Shown piece after piece: positions 34,719-46,501 of a stretch of 64,000 nucleotides of DNA. Origin of the DNA: Climacium dendroides (lineage: Eukaryota; Streptophyta; Bryopsida; Hypnales; Climaciaceae); assembly GCA_950106755.1 (NCBI GenBank), contig OX467087.1, positions 17,860,047 to 17,924,046 of the forward strand, in the 5' to 3' direction. The notes below the pieces were generated by a model. That model was not told where the DNA came from. It ran no database searches and worked only from the letters and a program-made list of their open reading frames with translations. Numbering within the stretch: the stretch's first letter is position 1; each line of letters begins with the position of its first letter. A program made the translations under genes and the position numbers.

Positions 34719-35872
34719 CTTGTTAGACCAAGTGTGGAGCAGGCTTTGGAAGCGAACTTGACCAAAATTGAAGAGAATGTATTTGCTTTAGCAATAGCTG
34801 ATGATTGGGTGCTTAGTCCTACGGATGCAATGCTACGCGGGTCTTACAGAATGAGATCCTCTTCTGGTACTAGACATGGTTCTGGGCTGGTTCATACATG
34901 AAGTTGTCTAGCAGTGCACATCGGTTCAACTTTATGGTACAAGTTTGTCTTGACCGTTGTAGTTTGTAACTGAGATTCTTCTAGTTCAGTATGTGCATTG
35001 TTTACAAGTGGGTCCATGCTCTATATCCGTCCTCGGGGAGTTTATATCATGGGAGATACTATCACTCTCGGAGATGTAGTCTTACTCTTTAGTCTGCATT
35101 TTCAAGTTTGACCAGAATACATTTATTGGGGTCCTTGATACTCTTAAAGATTTGGTTCTTTTTAGGCCTGAATTACAAATTAGACGGTGTGTTATTCCTA
35201 GACTGAAATTATGAATTCTATCTGGTGTAGGACTTTTTGGAGGACATTGTGCCTTTAATAAGCATATAGTTGAGAGGCCATACACTAGATGGTCTTTCCT
35301 TGCTTTTTAACTAGTATGTTGACATGCTGATTTAGGTTGTGCCTAGTCCTAGTGAGGAAGATGAAGTTGGAGCAGAGAATGCAGACAATCGAAAGGTGGG
35401 GACATTGATGCCATCAGTTATGAGTGTTCATTTGGCTATTTTTAAGAGATCTTCCCATTGACTTGTACTTATTACTTCACCGTCTGTTAGCATGCTTTGC
35501 TCTAAATGCCATATGTATTGCATTAGATCGTGCCACAGTGGTTTCAGCTGAGCGTGATTATTTTGGAGACACTTCCTGGAAATTCTCATCGGAACATGTG
35601 ACATTAATCTAGCAAAGTGTTTCTAGCTTTTGGTTTATTTTGGGTAATTACTAGGATCTTGTTTGAACATACCTAATTCGATTGACTGTTGCAAGTTCAA
35701 GCTACAACAACTGAAAGTCAACAATTGACACTTCTTGGAAATGCGTCTGCTCTTGCTAATGAGCTTCTACCCATGTTGCTTCAAAGCTAATTCCAAGTGG
35801 TATGCAGACAGTGATGAGCAGAGATGACTTGCGATCAGCAACTCGTCGAGGGCGTAATCAGGATCAAAATAA
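34719..35872 (+). pseudogene. EXO84: EXO84 pseudogene, C-terminal exons
   Basis: An exon at 34719-34942 reads LVRPSVEQALEANLTKIEEN then IADDWVL, matching EXO84 (RPSVEQALxANLxRIEES, ADDWxL). After a TGA and a one-base shift it reads MKLSSSAHRFNFMVQ up to a donor (SSAHRFNxMVQ in EXO84). An exon at 35314-35395 reads YVDMLI, stop, VVPSPSEEDEV. An exon at about 35697-35872 reads ESQQLTLLGNASALANELLP, then shifts frame to SKLIPSGMQTVMSRDDLRSA. Several stops and shifts make this a pseudogene. It is on the same strand as the N-terminal exons at 19131-19598, with CACTA-1 lying between them. A 0.2-kb frame before 34719 (GKKARLVNHDADPYEAAIKK) is not part of EXO84 as far as can be told. Confidence 0.85.
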
Positions 35873-35879
35873 ACCAGTA

Positions 35880-35985
35880 TATTGACATGTTGATTAAGGC
35901 TTTTGTTCAAGCTAGGTACCAATCTATAAGTAAAAAGGTTCGTTCTCGCTCCTATGACTGTCCTTGTTGCATTTGCTAGAAGATT
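35880..35985 (+). pseudogene. EXO84: Second copy of EXO84 N-terminal exon
   Basis: The stretch reads IKAFVQARYQSISKKVRSRSYDC and matches 19188-19275 including intron sequence beyond the donor (CGCTCCTATGACTGTCCTT). It lies downstream of the C-terminal exons, so the EXO84 fragment is rearranged or tandemly duplicated. Confidence 0.75.
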
Positions 35986-36119
35986 CATCATGTGCACCTT
36001 CATGTACAAGTCTCCAAGATAGCATGGTGTCAAGAGGCTCTTAAAACCACAATTATTTTTATCAGTGAGGGCTCATGAGCAATGTAGTCTACTTGCATGA
36101 AATGTATATTAATTTTTTG

Positions 36120-37080
36120 ATATTTGTTAGTGGTCTATTTGTAGGAAGTTGCTACTAAAAAACTAAAGAGTTGTAGTTTCATTCAACTCTAAATAGGTGC
36201 CTATCGAAGTGGAGATTGCTGAAGGTGTTAGGATTTAGAGTAGAAATCTATGGCATAGGAACATTGTATATTGTTGTAGATTGTAACCAATTAGCACATC
36301 TAGCAATACTTGGTTTGTACAATTATGATGTATTTTAAAATATTGAAATGTTGTCCATATGTATATGTGGACCTATTCAAAATTTTCCAACGTGTAAGTC
36401 ATTAGTACATTTACAATTACTTGCAATGTACTACATTAAGACATTTCAAAATGCACAAATCTACAACGACAAGACATTTGGAACTCTAGAAATAAAGATT
36501 GTTGGTAAATTAAATTGTATTGCAGTTCATTTGCAATATTGAAACATATTTAAAGCAATACTAATGCAATCTTGCGAAATAGACACTACTAGAAAATTTC
36601 GTTTTTCTGTTGTTTTGGTCACGTTGACCCGGTCAAAATCTGACAGAAATCTGTTGAAATCAACAGATTTCTGTTAGATTTTGACCAGATCAACGCAATC
36701 AAAACAATAGAAAAATGAAATTTTCTAGTAGTGAGATTGCAACAATTCAATTTATAAGTTGAATTAAATCATTGAAATGTAGACTACTGGAAAATTATTC
36801 ACTATTGTAACTCATTTGCAGTAAGAGCAATACAAATGCAACTTGGTATTATAGATTGCAACAATTCAATCTATAAATTGAAACAAATGTAAATATTAGT
36901 ATTGAAAGTACATTGTTTGTGACATAATTATAATTAATTTTCCAAATTGAATCAATATTGCAATTTTGAACTGCAAGCAGTATTGTTTCAGCTTGAAACA
37001 ATACTAGATTGTTAAATAATGTGTGCAATACTAAAACAATACTGGTACAGTACTAAAACAATTGCAATTTTTTTCCCAAC
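36120..37080 (+). repeat. EXO84 repeat unit A, right part (arm of a large inverted repeat)
   Basis: This part is homologous, inverted, to 40018-40870. Shared landmarks include GTGGTCTATTTGTAGGAA, TCTATGGCATAG, TTTCAAAATGCACAAATCTA and CAGCTTGAAACAATACTAGA. Similarity stops at TTTTTTCCC (about 37078). The 150-bp element at 36584-36733 is absent from the other arm. Confidence 0.8.
36584..36733. mobile_element. 150-bp CACTA-ended MITE with AGA target duplication and visible empty site
   Basis: The ends are CACTACTAGAAAATTTC and its inverted copy. AGA lies on both sides (36581-36583 and 36734-36736). The inverted homologue near 40385 reads straight through the target without it. Internal inverted repeats (TGTTGTTTTGGTCACGTTGA and a GGTCAAAATCTGACAGAAAT-type hairpin) make it almost wholly self-complementary. 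TGTTGTTTTGGTC also occurs near the left end of the 43508 element. Confidence 0.9.
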
Positions 37081-37084
37081 GGAA

Positions 37085-37136
37085 TTTCAACACCCTCCCT
37101 TACCCAAAGGACTTCTAACTTCAACACCCTCCCTTG
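37085..37136 (-). other. Possible copia polypurine tract / LTR start
   Basis: Read on the minus strand, AAGGGAGGGTGTTGAA occurs twice (about 37085-37100 and 37119-37135). A purine run followed by TGTTG is typical of the 3' LTR start of plant copia elements, and it follows the copia pol end (38486) in the right order. No full LTR could be delimited. Confidence 0.3.
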
Positions 37137-37207
37137 CTTCAAGCGAGCTTTGTTGTTGCAGTTGTGGTAATTGTAGTATGTCGCGGGTCATAGGACTGCC
37201 TTTGGAT

Positions 37208-37961
37208 CACTACTAGAAAATGGTGTTCAAATCAACAAAAATTTAACAATTTTTTGTTAATTGAGATACTGTATTGACCATTTTAACAATTTTTTCTTGA
37301 TTTGAACAAGCTAACAAAATGATCACTATATTTTTGTTGATTTAAGTAGTACAACATTCAAATCAACAAAAAAGTTAACACTTTTTTGTTAAGAAAACAT
37401 GCCTCTCACACAATAATGATACAAAAGAAGTGACTTTGATGACATAAGAGAGGAGAAGACAAGCTCTTTATATACAAATGGGGTGATAATAAAAGGTCGA
37501 AACAAACCATATGGGATATGTGAATCATTCATAGTCTTAATTCACATATCCCATATGGTTTGTTCTACCTTCTACTACCCCATTTCTATAAAGAGTTTGT
37601 CTTCTTCTCTCTTCTATCACCAAATGCTAAGTTCTAAAGAACTTGTCTCTTAAATTAATTGTGAAGCTCAACTTTCTTCTAATTAAATTGTAAAGTCTAA
37701 TTTTTAGTCTTATTTTTGTGTTGTTCTTGGCCTACATGGCAGTTTATTCTAGACTAATTTTTGGCTTGCCATGTAGTAGCCATTCATTGAACAAGTTTAA
37801 AAGTGAATTAATATTATTATTTTTTTGATTTGACTACCATAACAAAATGAACAACAGTTTTTTGTTAGGTACTGTCCAAGACAACGCAACCACGGATACA
37901 AACACCCTCAACACTTTTTTATTAATTTTTTGTTGACATGGTCATTGTTTTTCTACTAGTG
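37208..37961. mobile_element. Non-autonomous CACTA-ended element (754 bp) with GAT target duplication
   Basis: The left end is CACTACTAGAAAATGG and the reversed right end is CACTAGTAGAAAAACA. GAT is duplicated at 37205-37207 and 37962-37964. It is the inverted homologue of 19599-20356. Its right end continues to match the right end of the 43508-59236 element for about 35 bp (ATGACC or ATGACT, then TCAACAAAAAAT). It has no coding capacity, so it probably depended on that element's transposase. Confidence 0.88.
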
Positions 37962-37964
37962 GAT

Positions 37965-38485
37965 GGCTTAAATGTTATGTAGGCATTCATGGATCGAATT
38001 TCTTTGGTAAGCGATCTACTCTAGTGCAATGAAACGTCGCTTGTTAGGGTTTTGTAGTGTGGAGCTTGACAAAAGGTGCTTGATGTACATAGGTTTAGAT
38101 TTTGCTCTTGATTCTCTAGTTGGTGGTAGTGGCAATCGGATGAATACATGCGTCTAGGGCCTTTGTATGTATCTCTGGCTATTGATCCAAGGTGAAGGAG
38201 ATCAAGGCATGCTTGTCCCGGATGAACAGTTCTCTACTAGAGTTTATGAGGAAACTCCTAGGGTTGAAAGTAGTATAGGCAATCAGGATAGTAGATTAGA
38301 GCTAGAGTCTTACTAGAGGCACCTCTTAGAGAGCCTAGAAGATTGGTAGGACAATAGAGGTACGCATAGAAATCCAAGAGCTCCTAATTTCAAGAATAAG
38401 GTGAATAGAAGAACTCTTTGGATTGATAATAGGTGCACCCTAGATTAGGCAAGAGCTAAGTTTTAGGGTTAGGGATTACTTTGAC
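37965..38485. other. Copia 3' untranslated remnant
   Basis: The interval lies between the element above and the copia pol stop. No supported gene was found; a broken plus-strand frame at about 38220-38460 was not recognised. Confidence 0.35.
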
Positions 38486-40017
38486 CTAGTAACAATTGTG
38501 TGCAAAACTATTGAAGGGGAGAGGTTTGGCGAAGAAGTCTGTTAGCTGAGATGTTATAAGCATGTATTCCACTTGTATGTTTCCAACTTGTGCAACTTCA
38601 TGTATAAAGTGGTGTTGTATCTCGATGTATTTTGTCCTTGCATGGAGTATTGGATTTTCAATTAATTTGATGCATGACTGATTTTTGCTTAGCAGTGTTG
38701 TTGACTTATCAATGTCAAATCCCAGTTCTTGAAAGAATTTGTAGAAGTGTATGATTTCCTTGACTGCATCAATAAGAACCTAGTATTTTGCTTTGGTACT
38801 AGAAAGTGATGCCGTAGACAACATTTTGCTACTCCATCCAATGCTTAAGTCCCCAAATTGATATAAGAAACTTGAAATTGAGCATCTAATGTCTACGTCC
38901 CTATCCCAGTCAACATCTATGTAAGAGTAAAGGTTGCTATCTCCATTGAAGGAGAGAAGAATTCCGTAATCGATTGTTTCGCTCAGATATCTCAATATTC
39001 TCTTTGCCGCTTGGAAGTGAGCAACTTCAAGCTCTTGCTTGTAGCGAGAAATAGAGTTGACAACATAGTTTATGTCTGGCCGTGTGTGAGATAGGTAGAT
39101 CAAGCTTCCAACTATAGAGTGGTACATGTCTGAGTCCATTTTTGCCGTGCTTGTGTGTCTTTAAAATTGAGACTTCAAATTGATCGGGAGCTTCATATGA
39201 TTGCATTTTTGTAAGCCGAATTTTTTGAAGAGCTTCAAGATGTACCCCTTTTGGTTGATAAAGATACCTCCTTCAGTTCGGTAAGTTTTCCACTCCCAAG
39301 TAGTTGCTCGTGTCCCCCAAGTTAGTCATCTCAAATTCTGCATAGAGTTTCTCTTTGAGGTCAGCAATTCCTTGTATGTCGTCTCCTATGATCAGCAAGT
39401 CATCTACATAGAGTAGTAAGATGGTGAACTTTCTGTTTATCTTGCAAAAATATAGATTGAGGTTGTTTTCACTTCTTATCAGATCTTGTTCTTGAAGCCA
39501 TTGGTTGATGTGGTCATACCATGCCTTAGAAGATTGCTTTAGCCCATATAATATTCTATTGATCTTGTATACCTTGGTGTGATCTCCTACCCAGGAAAAA
39601 CCTTCAAGGATCTCCATTAGAATGTCTTCACTGATTGTTCCATTGAAGAATGTTGTTATAACATCCATTTGTAAGAGAGACCAATTGTATTTTGCAGCAA
39701 GTACTAGGACGAGGAGTATAATAGACCACTTCACTACAAGTGCAAAGATTTCATCATAATCAACTCCTTTCTTCTATTAGAATCCCCACACAACAATCCT
39801 TGCCTTAAATTTGTTGATCTTTCCGGCTGTGTTTTTCTTGATTCTGAAAATCTACTTTGTTGTCATTGGGTTCCTATTCTTTGGATGATCCACTATGTCC
39901 CAAGTGTTGTTCTTCATGATCAAGTTAATTTCCTTTTGAATTGCTTCTTTCCGCTCATTTTGCTAGTTTGCAGTCTATAAATCTAATGGTTCTTCGTGCA
40001 ATTCCAAGAAGAACATC
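38486..40017 (-). pseudogene. Ty1/copia retrotransposon: reverse transcriptase and RNase H part
   Basis: The minus-strand frame starts with EAIQKEINLIMKNNTWDIVD at about 39930, then QMDVITTFFNGT (usual DVKTAFLNG), YGLKQSSKAWYD, LLLYVDDLLIIGDD (YVDD catalytic motif), MYHSIVGSLIYLSHTRPDI, RNase H residues, KNQSCIKLIENPILHARTK and finally DFFAKPLPFNSF before TAG at 38488-38486. It contains several stops and shifts (for example between 39273 and 39139), so it is defective. Integrase parts lie at 42906-43507 and 59237-59394 on the same strand. Confidence 0.9.
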
Positions 40018-42905
40018 GGGAAAAAATTTGGAATGGTTTCAGTATTAATTATACCAGTATTGTTCAATATTGCACACGTTACTTAACAGTCTAGTATTGT
40101 TTCAAGCTGAAACAACACTACTTACAGGTCAAAATTGCAGTATTGATGCAATTTGGAAAATTAATTATAATTGTATCATGAACAATGCACTTTCAATATT
40201 AGTATTTATATTTGTTTCAATTTATAGATTGAATTATTGCAATCTATAAAACTAAATTGCATTTGTATTGCTCTTATTATATTTCAATACTACAAATGAA
40301 CTGCAACAAACTTTAATTTTCCAATAGTCTACATTTCCATGTTATTATTTAGATTTAATTCAACTTATAGATTGAATTGTTGCAACCTATTTCGCAAGAT
40401 TGCATTAGTATTGCTTTAAATCTGTTTCAATATTGCAAATGAATTTGCAATACAATTTAATTTAATTAATCTTCATTTCTAGAATCTCAAATGTCTTGCA
40501 ATTGTAGATTTGTGCATTTTGAAATGTCTTAATGTAGTACATTCCAAGTAGTTGTAAATGTACAAATGACTTACATGTTGGAAAATTTTGAATAGGTCCA
40601 CATATACATATGGACAACATTTCAATATTTTAAAATGCATCATAATTGTACATACCAAGTGTTGCTAGATGTGCTAACTGGTTACAATCTACAACAATAT
40701 GTAATGTTTCTATGCCATAGATTTCTATTCTAAATCCTAACACCCTCAACAATTTCCACTTTGACAGCACCTATTGTCCTATTTGGGGTTGAATGAAACC
40801 ACAACTCTTCAACTTGCAACAATTTCCTACAAATAGACCACTAATGAGTAGAGCTCAATCTCATGTTTGTGAGTTGAGGGAGAAGAATATCAACTATTTC
40901 TTAATAAAAAAATATGAACATCTTCTACTTCTGCATACCAAGCTATAATATAAAGAAGAGATCAATGCATGGTGTACTTATGAGAGTCTATTGATGCTAT
41001 AGAAGCACCTTTTGATGTTGTAGAAGCAGCTTTTTGATCTGCATGTCTCAATAAAAATTTATTAGAGGTTTCCTTGTGCATTAACTTCATCATTATCGCA
41101 GATCCTGCTTGGCACCAAATCCTCTATTAGTCGGAATGACAAAAATGGTAAGCAATTTACTACAGTCCCAAACTGATTTCTTTCTGCATTGCGATTCGGA
41201 CGGATGTAATTAGAAGCTATAATCAAATGCAATTTGTATAAACGCCTAGTTGTTGGTGCACAAGGACCACGATTCAATTTTCACAGTTTATGTCAACGGA
41301 AGAAATAAGAATTCATCTATGTTTACATTGAAGTTTACCTTGATTCCAATCACGCCCTCGACGACTTGTTGACCGCAAATCATCTCTACTCATCATTTTC
41401 TGGATACTGTCTGGAACCAACTTTGAAGCAACGCGAGATAGAAACTCATCACACTAAATAACATACCGTCTAACTTGTAAATTCAAACCTAACAAGAATG
41501 AAATTGACAATTGGCTCTTTTCAGTACTGTCACAAATCAGATTACTCACCAAAGTCAAAAGCAAAGTCTGAAAGATTTAGAAGATTCACTCACCTTAGGC
41601 TCCGAGAATTGAGTGACATTGTCTATGCACTAATTCAAACTACTTGAGCTTCATTTCGTCCAACCTGCAAAACGTCCAAAATCCCACCAACAAGCACTGA
41701 CTTCTGCTCTCCGCTCCCACCTCCTACTCGCAACTTGCAGCTCCCACCTCTTGCTCCTAGCTACCACCTCCTTGCAATTTCCAATACCTCCCAAACATTC
41801 ACAACCTTGTCGCATAAGGTTCTACAACTCACCGCAATGTTTCTCATACTCAAATCCCTAATCCCAAGTGAATGACATCGATCACTTCCAGCAATCATGT
41901 TTTGGAGAAGATCAAAGACGTTCTAGAAGGTCTTCATTTCTTGTACTGAAGATCCAATGGCATTAATTTCATTTCCTCTAAAATAATGAATAGATGGTAG
42001 ATTGGGTGCTTTCAATATTTCAATTGTAGATTTGATGGCAAGTATCAATTGAAGCCAGATGGGGGGCCTAGGTCCGGTCTATTTGTGTCAACTTGCTACT
42101 GACATAGTTTTTTTAGAGCATTTGTATATTTGAAACTATTTAAAATTAATTTTAGTCATGCATCTAAAAATGTTAACCCTTAAAGGTTATTGTTTATATT
42201 TTCACCAAAACTACTCCAAAACTATCATTTCTAGTAAAGTAAAAAAATTTAGAAAAAAAATATTTTTGGTCAAGTTAGGTAAATTAATTATTTTGAATTT
42301 AGTCTGTTTAAACATGTGGTTTTATGACAATATAATTGAAGTCTAAAAAGAATTTAACAGCAATACAATAGTGATTTTGGAATTTGAATTTCAACAATAC
42401 AATTTTTAGTTGGATACAAATCAAAATACTAATAATGAAAGTATTGAAAGTGCATTGCTTGCAATACAAATTTTATACTGAAACAACTCTACAACAATAT
42501 AATAATGTGTAACAAAAGAAATAGCAATAGTACTACAATAAACTTGAATCATTCATAAGTTGTTGCAATATTGTAACAATAATGTTTGCATATTGTTTCA
42601 ATTGCAATTCAAAACTAAAAAGAAATAAAAAACAATAATATGTCAAAAATGAAACAGTATTGAAAAAGTTAGTTCTAGTTTCAATATTGCACTAGGTTTG
42701 CTAACATAAGTTGCTACATTCTATACAACTTTAATATTATTGTAAGAACTCTACAAAAGCAACACTACAACAAAAGATATTGTTTTAGCACTACAATGTG
42801 TTTGAAACAGTCTTGTTTTGGTCTTGCAAACAAAAGTAATTGCCACCACATTCTTGTAGAATTGTTGCAATCATTTTCATTTTCTTGATGAATGTCTAGA
42901 AGTCT
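40018..42905 (-). repeat. EXO84: EXO84 repeat unit B, inverted, inserted in copia
   Basis: This unit interrupts the copia polyprotein between the integrase tail (KRYPTRNSAPSIKLKDF at its right side) and the reverse-transcriptase start (FFLELHEEPLDL at its left side). It is the inverted counterpart of 17108-17660 plus 35780-37080. On the minus strand at 41460-41341 it encodes EXO84 residues: DEFLSRVASKLVPDSIQKMM then SRDDLRSTSRRGR. It is much shorter than unit A, which has other insertions. It may be a gene-capturing transposon or a moved segment; no terminal inverted repeat or target duplication was identified. Confidence 0.7.
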
Positions 42906-43507
42906 TTTAACTTTATAGATGGAGCACTATTGCGGGTTGGGTAACGTTTGACTAACGAGCCAATCTGGCGATTAGTGGGAAGGAGATGTCTACCTTTGCG
43001 GCCCAAGTTTGGTGAATTTTTTGACTGGTTTTGATTCCTGTGTGGCTAATCTGAGATACTAGCGTTGTCATTGGTGGTTGTTTGGTTGTTGGGATAGTTA
43101 TTGACAGGCAATTGGTTAGGTGCGGTGTTTGACTTAGTCTCAAGTAACTATGTATTCTCTACAATCATCTTTAGGTTTGGCTCTAAGGTTTCGATTGGCT
43201 CATCAATATGATCGTTGATCTCTATAGGACTGATCTCAAGTAACACAAGGATGCTCTACATGGGTTCAATTTTTCCTAGGAAATTATATCCTACTTGACT
43301 CTCATTGAAAACGACGTTTCTACTAATTACGACCTTCTGCTTGCTTCTATCATAGAGTCTATAGGCCTTGCTCTCACCATCAAATCCTAGGAATAGATAC
43401 TTTAAGGTCTTGCTATCGAGTTTTCTTCGACTCTCCTTGAATATGTGAATGTAGGAAATACATCCAAAAATCTTCAAATTAGAAATGTCAAATATCATAC
43501 CTGAATA
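42906..43507 (-). pseudogene. Copia integrase C-terminal part
   Basis: Reading the minus strand from 43507: SGMIFDISNLKIFGCISYIH, then KYLFLGFDGESKAYRLYDR and VISRNVVFNE, the standard integrase tail of plant copia, followed by a linker ending RYPTRNSAPSIKLKDF. A few stops are present. The frame joins directly to 59394-59237 once the 43508-59236 element and one ATA are removed. Confidence 0.88.
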
Positions 43508-45309
43508 CACTAGTAGAAAAATTAACAACCAAAACAATCGGAAATTATTGTTCGCGTTTGTTGTTTTGGTCGAATTGTATTGATCAAAATTCCACTCAAA
43601 TCTGCTAATCTATTCTATTGTTTGGGTCAAATCTAAAAAAAAAATTCAAAATTTAAACTAATTTTTTAATGAAATTTTAAAATAATTTTTTAATGAAAAT
43701 TTTTAATTCTGCCCGGAATTCTTTTAAGCTGCCCAAAAAATCAAATTTTTTTTTGGCTACCTGAATTTCTAAGCAATCTAAAAAAAATTAATTTTCAAAT
43801 CTGTCCACAAAGCACTCGCCACGCGGGCAAGGCCTACCACGCATCTTGCCACATGGGTAGTCAGTAGTCACCGTTGCCAAGGTTTGATCCTTAAACCTCA
43901 TAGTTGAAGTCCAAGGACCTAACCAAAGTACTACTTAAGAATTCCATGTACATATATGAAGTTCAATTTTATTTAACTAGTTCTAACTTCTAATTTTTTT
44001 TTGTTTACTTTGTAAATTCAGAAGACTTTGGAGGCCATTTTGGCATAGTTAATCAACTTTTTTTTGTAAAACTTTGAACTAAGAAAAGTTGTATAGTCAA
44101 ACTCAATTTCATCTCCAAAAATCCATTTGAGATTTTAAACATTCAATCAAAAGTTATGGACAAATTCAGAAAGGATGTTTGAAAGTGTCCCAAGAAATCT
44201 CCTATCCAACCCCTCTCTAAACTTTGCCCATAACTTTTGATTGGAGGTTCAAAATCTCAAACAGATTTTTGAAGATGAAGTTGAGCTTGACTATACAACT
44301 ATTTTAGTATTCTTAGCTTAAAGTTTTTGGAAAAAGTTATTTTACTATGTCAAAATTACCACCAAAGTCTACTGAGTTTAAAAAACAATGAATTGTGAAT
44401 AATGAGGTTAAAAAAACATTTTCATAGTATAATATTCTCTACAAATCTTGCAACTCCACTATAAAGTTTAATAAATTTTTTTTTACTTTGACAGTCATTT
44501 TTTCCTTTATACTTTTCGCAGTTTCATAAAAATTATTGGGAAATTGTAATGTTGAAGTTTAGTTTAATAGGTAAAATTTTCAAGTTTTTCTACAACGTTT
44601 AGATTTATTGGCAAGCATTTTATTAGAAGGTACTTAAGCTAAATATCAAATTTAATTTTTTTTATTTGTAGTTCAAAATTCAAAATTTTAATAATTTTAT
44701 TCAAAATTTAATTAGAATTTGAATACTTAAAAATATAGAATTTAACTTTTAAATAGTTCCAATTTCTATAGTTGAATTTGAATAGTTGATTTTGAACTTC
44801 AAACTATATGTTTAAAGTTGAATAGTCTAAGATTTAGTACTTAAATAGTTTATAATTTCAAAGTCAAATGTTGAAAAAATGAGATCTAAATATATAAATT
44901 GGAACTTTGAATCAAATATTTTAAAGTTCAAAATATATTATGTTTAGAAATTTGAATAATGTTGATTCAAATTTTATAATTCTAATCACATTCAAAATGA
45001 GAATGAGAATATTTTGAAGGTACTTTTTGAAGTGTCATATTATTAAAAATATCAAAAGAAGCAACCAAATTTTTTTTTAAATTTGCTAGACTTATTATAT
45101 TACATTTCACAATAGAAATATGAATTGATTTTAATCAAAATAAAAAATTTGTATTCTAAGTTCTAACTAGATTATGTTATGAAGAAAATTCAATTGAAGT
45201 TGAATTGGAATTTTAATTCTAATCACATTAGGGTTTAATCAAATTTATTTATTTGAATCAAATCCTACATTCAATTCAAATAATTCAATTATAATTCAAC
45301 CTCTATATT

Positions 45310-45600
45310 CAAATTTTGAAAGAAATTCTAAAAGATTCAAATTCATTTCAAATAGCTCTCAAAGATTTCCAAAAAAATTCAAAAATTCTATAAGATTCTT
45401 TAAGATTTTCTAAGATTCTTTGAGAAACCAAAAAAATCACCAAAGATTTTCTAAGATTTAAAAAGATTTCCTTATATTTCCAAAAGATTCTTCTTGATTC
45501 CTTCAAATCCTCTTAGATTCCCAAAAGATTTCCAAAGGTTCCTAAAGATTCAAAAAAAGATTCAAAAAGATTCAAAAAAGATTCAAAAAGATTCTTTAAA
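45310..45600. repeat. AAAGATTC low-complexity repeat
   Basis: Words of the form (A)nGATTC(T/A) recur more than twenty times, with CAAAAAGATT especially regular near 45550-45590. The composition is simple, so this is probably replication slippage. Confidence 0.7.
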
Positions 45601-45734
45601 ATAATGGTATTAAAAAATTTCATAGTCCACAATACTCATATCAATAAAACAAAAATTTCATTTCAACAAAAACTTGTTGATTGTCGCAACTGTCGTCCAA
45701 TGGTACTTAGAAGGGGATTGCTATTATGTGAGCC

Positions 45735-45775
45735 TAAAGCGGTGAGCGGTGAGCAGTGAGCAGAAACAAATGAGT
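45735..45775. repeat. GGTGAGC subterminal repeat block, inverse of block at 59103-59157
   Basis: GCCTAAAGCGGTGAGCGGTG here corresponds, reversed, to CACCGCTCACCGCTCTAGGC near 59135-59155. Similarity extends on both sides. It may be a transposase-binding array from an earlier, shorter form of the element. Confidence 0.5.
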
Positions 45776-46501
45776 AATTTTGAAATATTTTTTCTGTGAA
45801 AAATGAATATACCAGTGCCTATGACCGTGAATTTTGACACATTCTTTAAGATGAAACCTATAACCGTGGGATGACCATCAGGGAATTTGTAGATCATTTT
45901 TATCCATCTCAGCCATTGGACTATGTTGAATCTCTTGTCAAAGATGAAATTGAAGGAACAGATCTTGAAATGTTAGATAGTTTGGATACTCAAAACATTT
46001 AGAGAAATAATAAACATATATTAGGTACTAGACATGATACAATGGAGTAGGAAAAATATGTAAAACATATATAGTGTGCGTATATGAAAATCAAATCAAA
46101 GCCAAATCACATCCAAGTCTGACCAAGTCTAACCCATACCAAATCCAAATAAAAACAAATGCAAATCATAAAACTAACTGTAGATGCTTGAGCTAATGTC
46201 TTCGTCTTCAGAACTACCTTCGTTGGCCTCTACATCTACATATTGCATAACATGCCTATCATATGAGCGCTTGGATCGCCGTTTAGGTAGAGATGTCGAA
46301 GCTGCCATCACCATCGCCGCGTCTGCTGCATAGCAAGGAAGAAATAGGCTGGCTGATGGTGTAAACACCATAGGCATCGATGCAGCAGGAGATGAGGGTA
46401 ATGTTGGAGCTCTACAAAGTAACTAAAGAATAAGAAACCAAATTGAGACCATAAAACGTAAGAAATATAACAAATTCATAAGTAAGGGAAGAACTTACTC
46501 A

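Larger units (their letters stand above)
43508..46173. other. CACTA-2 left arm, very AT-rich, non-coding
   Basis: There is no coding sequence. It holds a ~160-bp imperfect inverted repeat (about 44030-44170 against 44210-44380; landmarks ATAACTTTTGATTG and its complement), a run of GATTC/AAAAAGATTC words (about 45310-45600) and a block at 45640-45900 whose inverse resembles 58930-59215. Confidence 0.6.

Noticed and set aside
34513..34761. 82-aa ORF at the CACTA-1 right junction as a host gene start
   Set aside because: It begins in the transposon end and runs out of frame into the EXO84 exon; the true EXO84 frame there is different.
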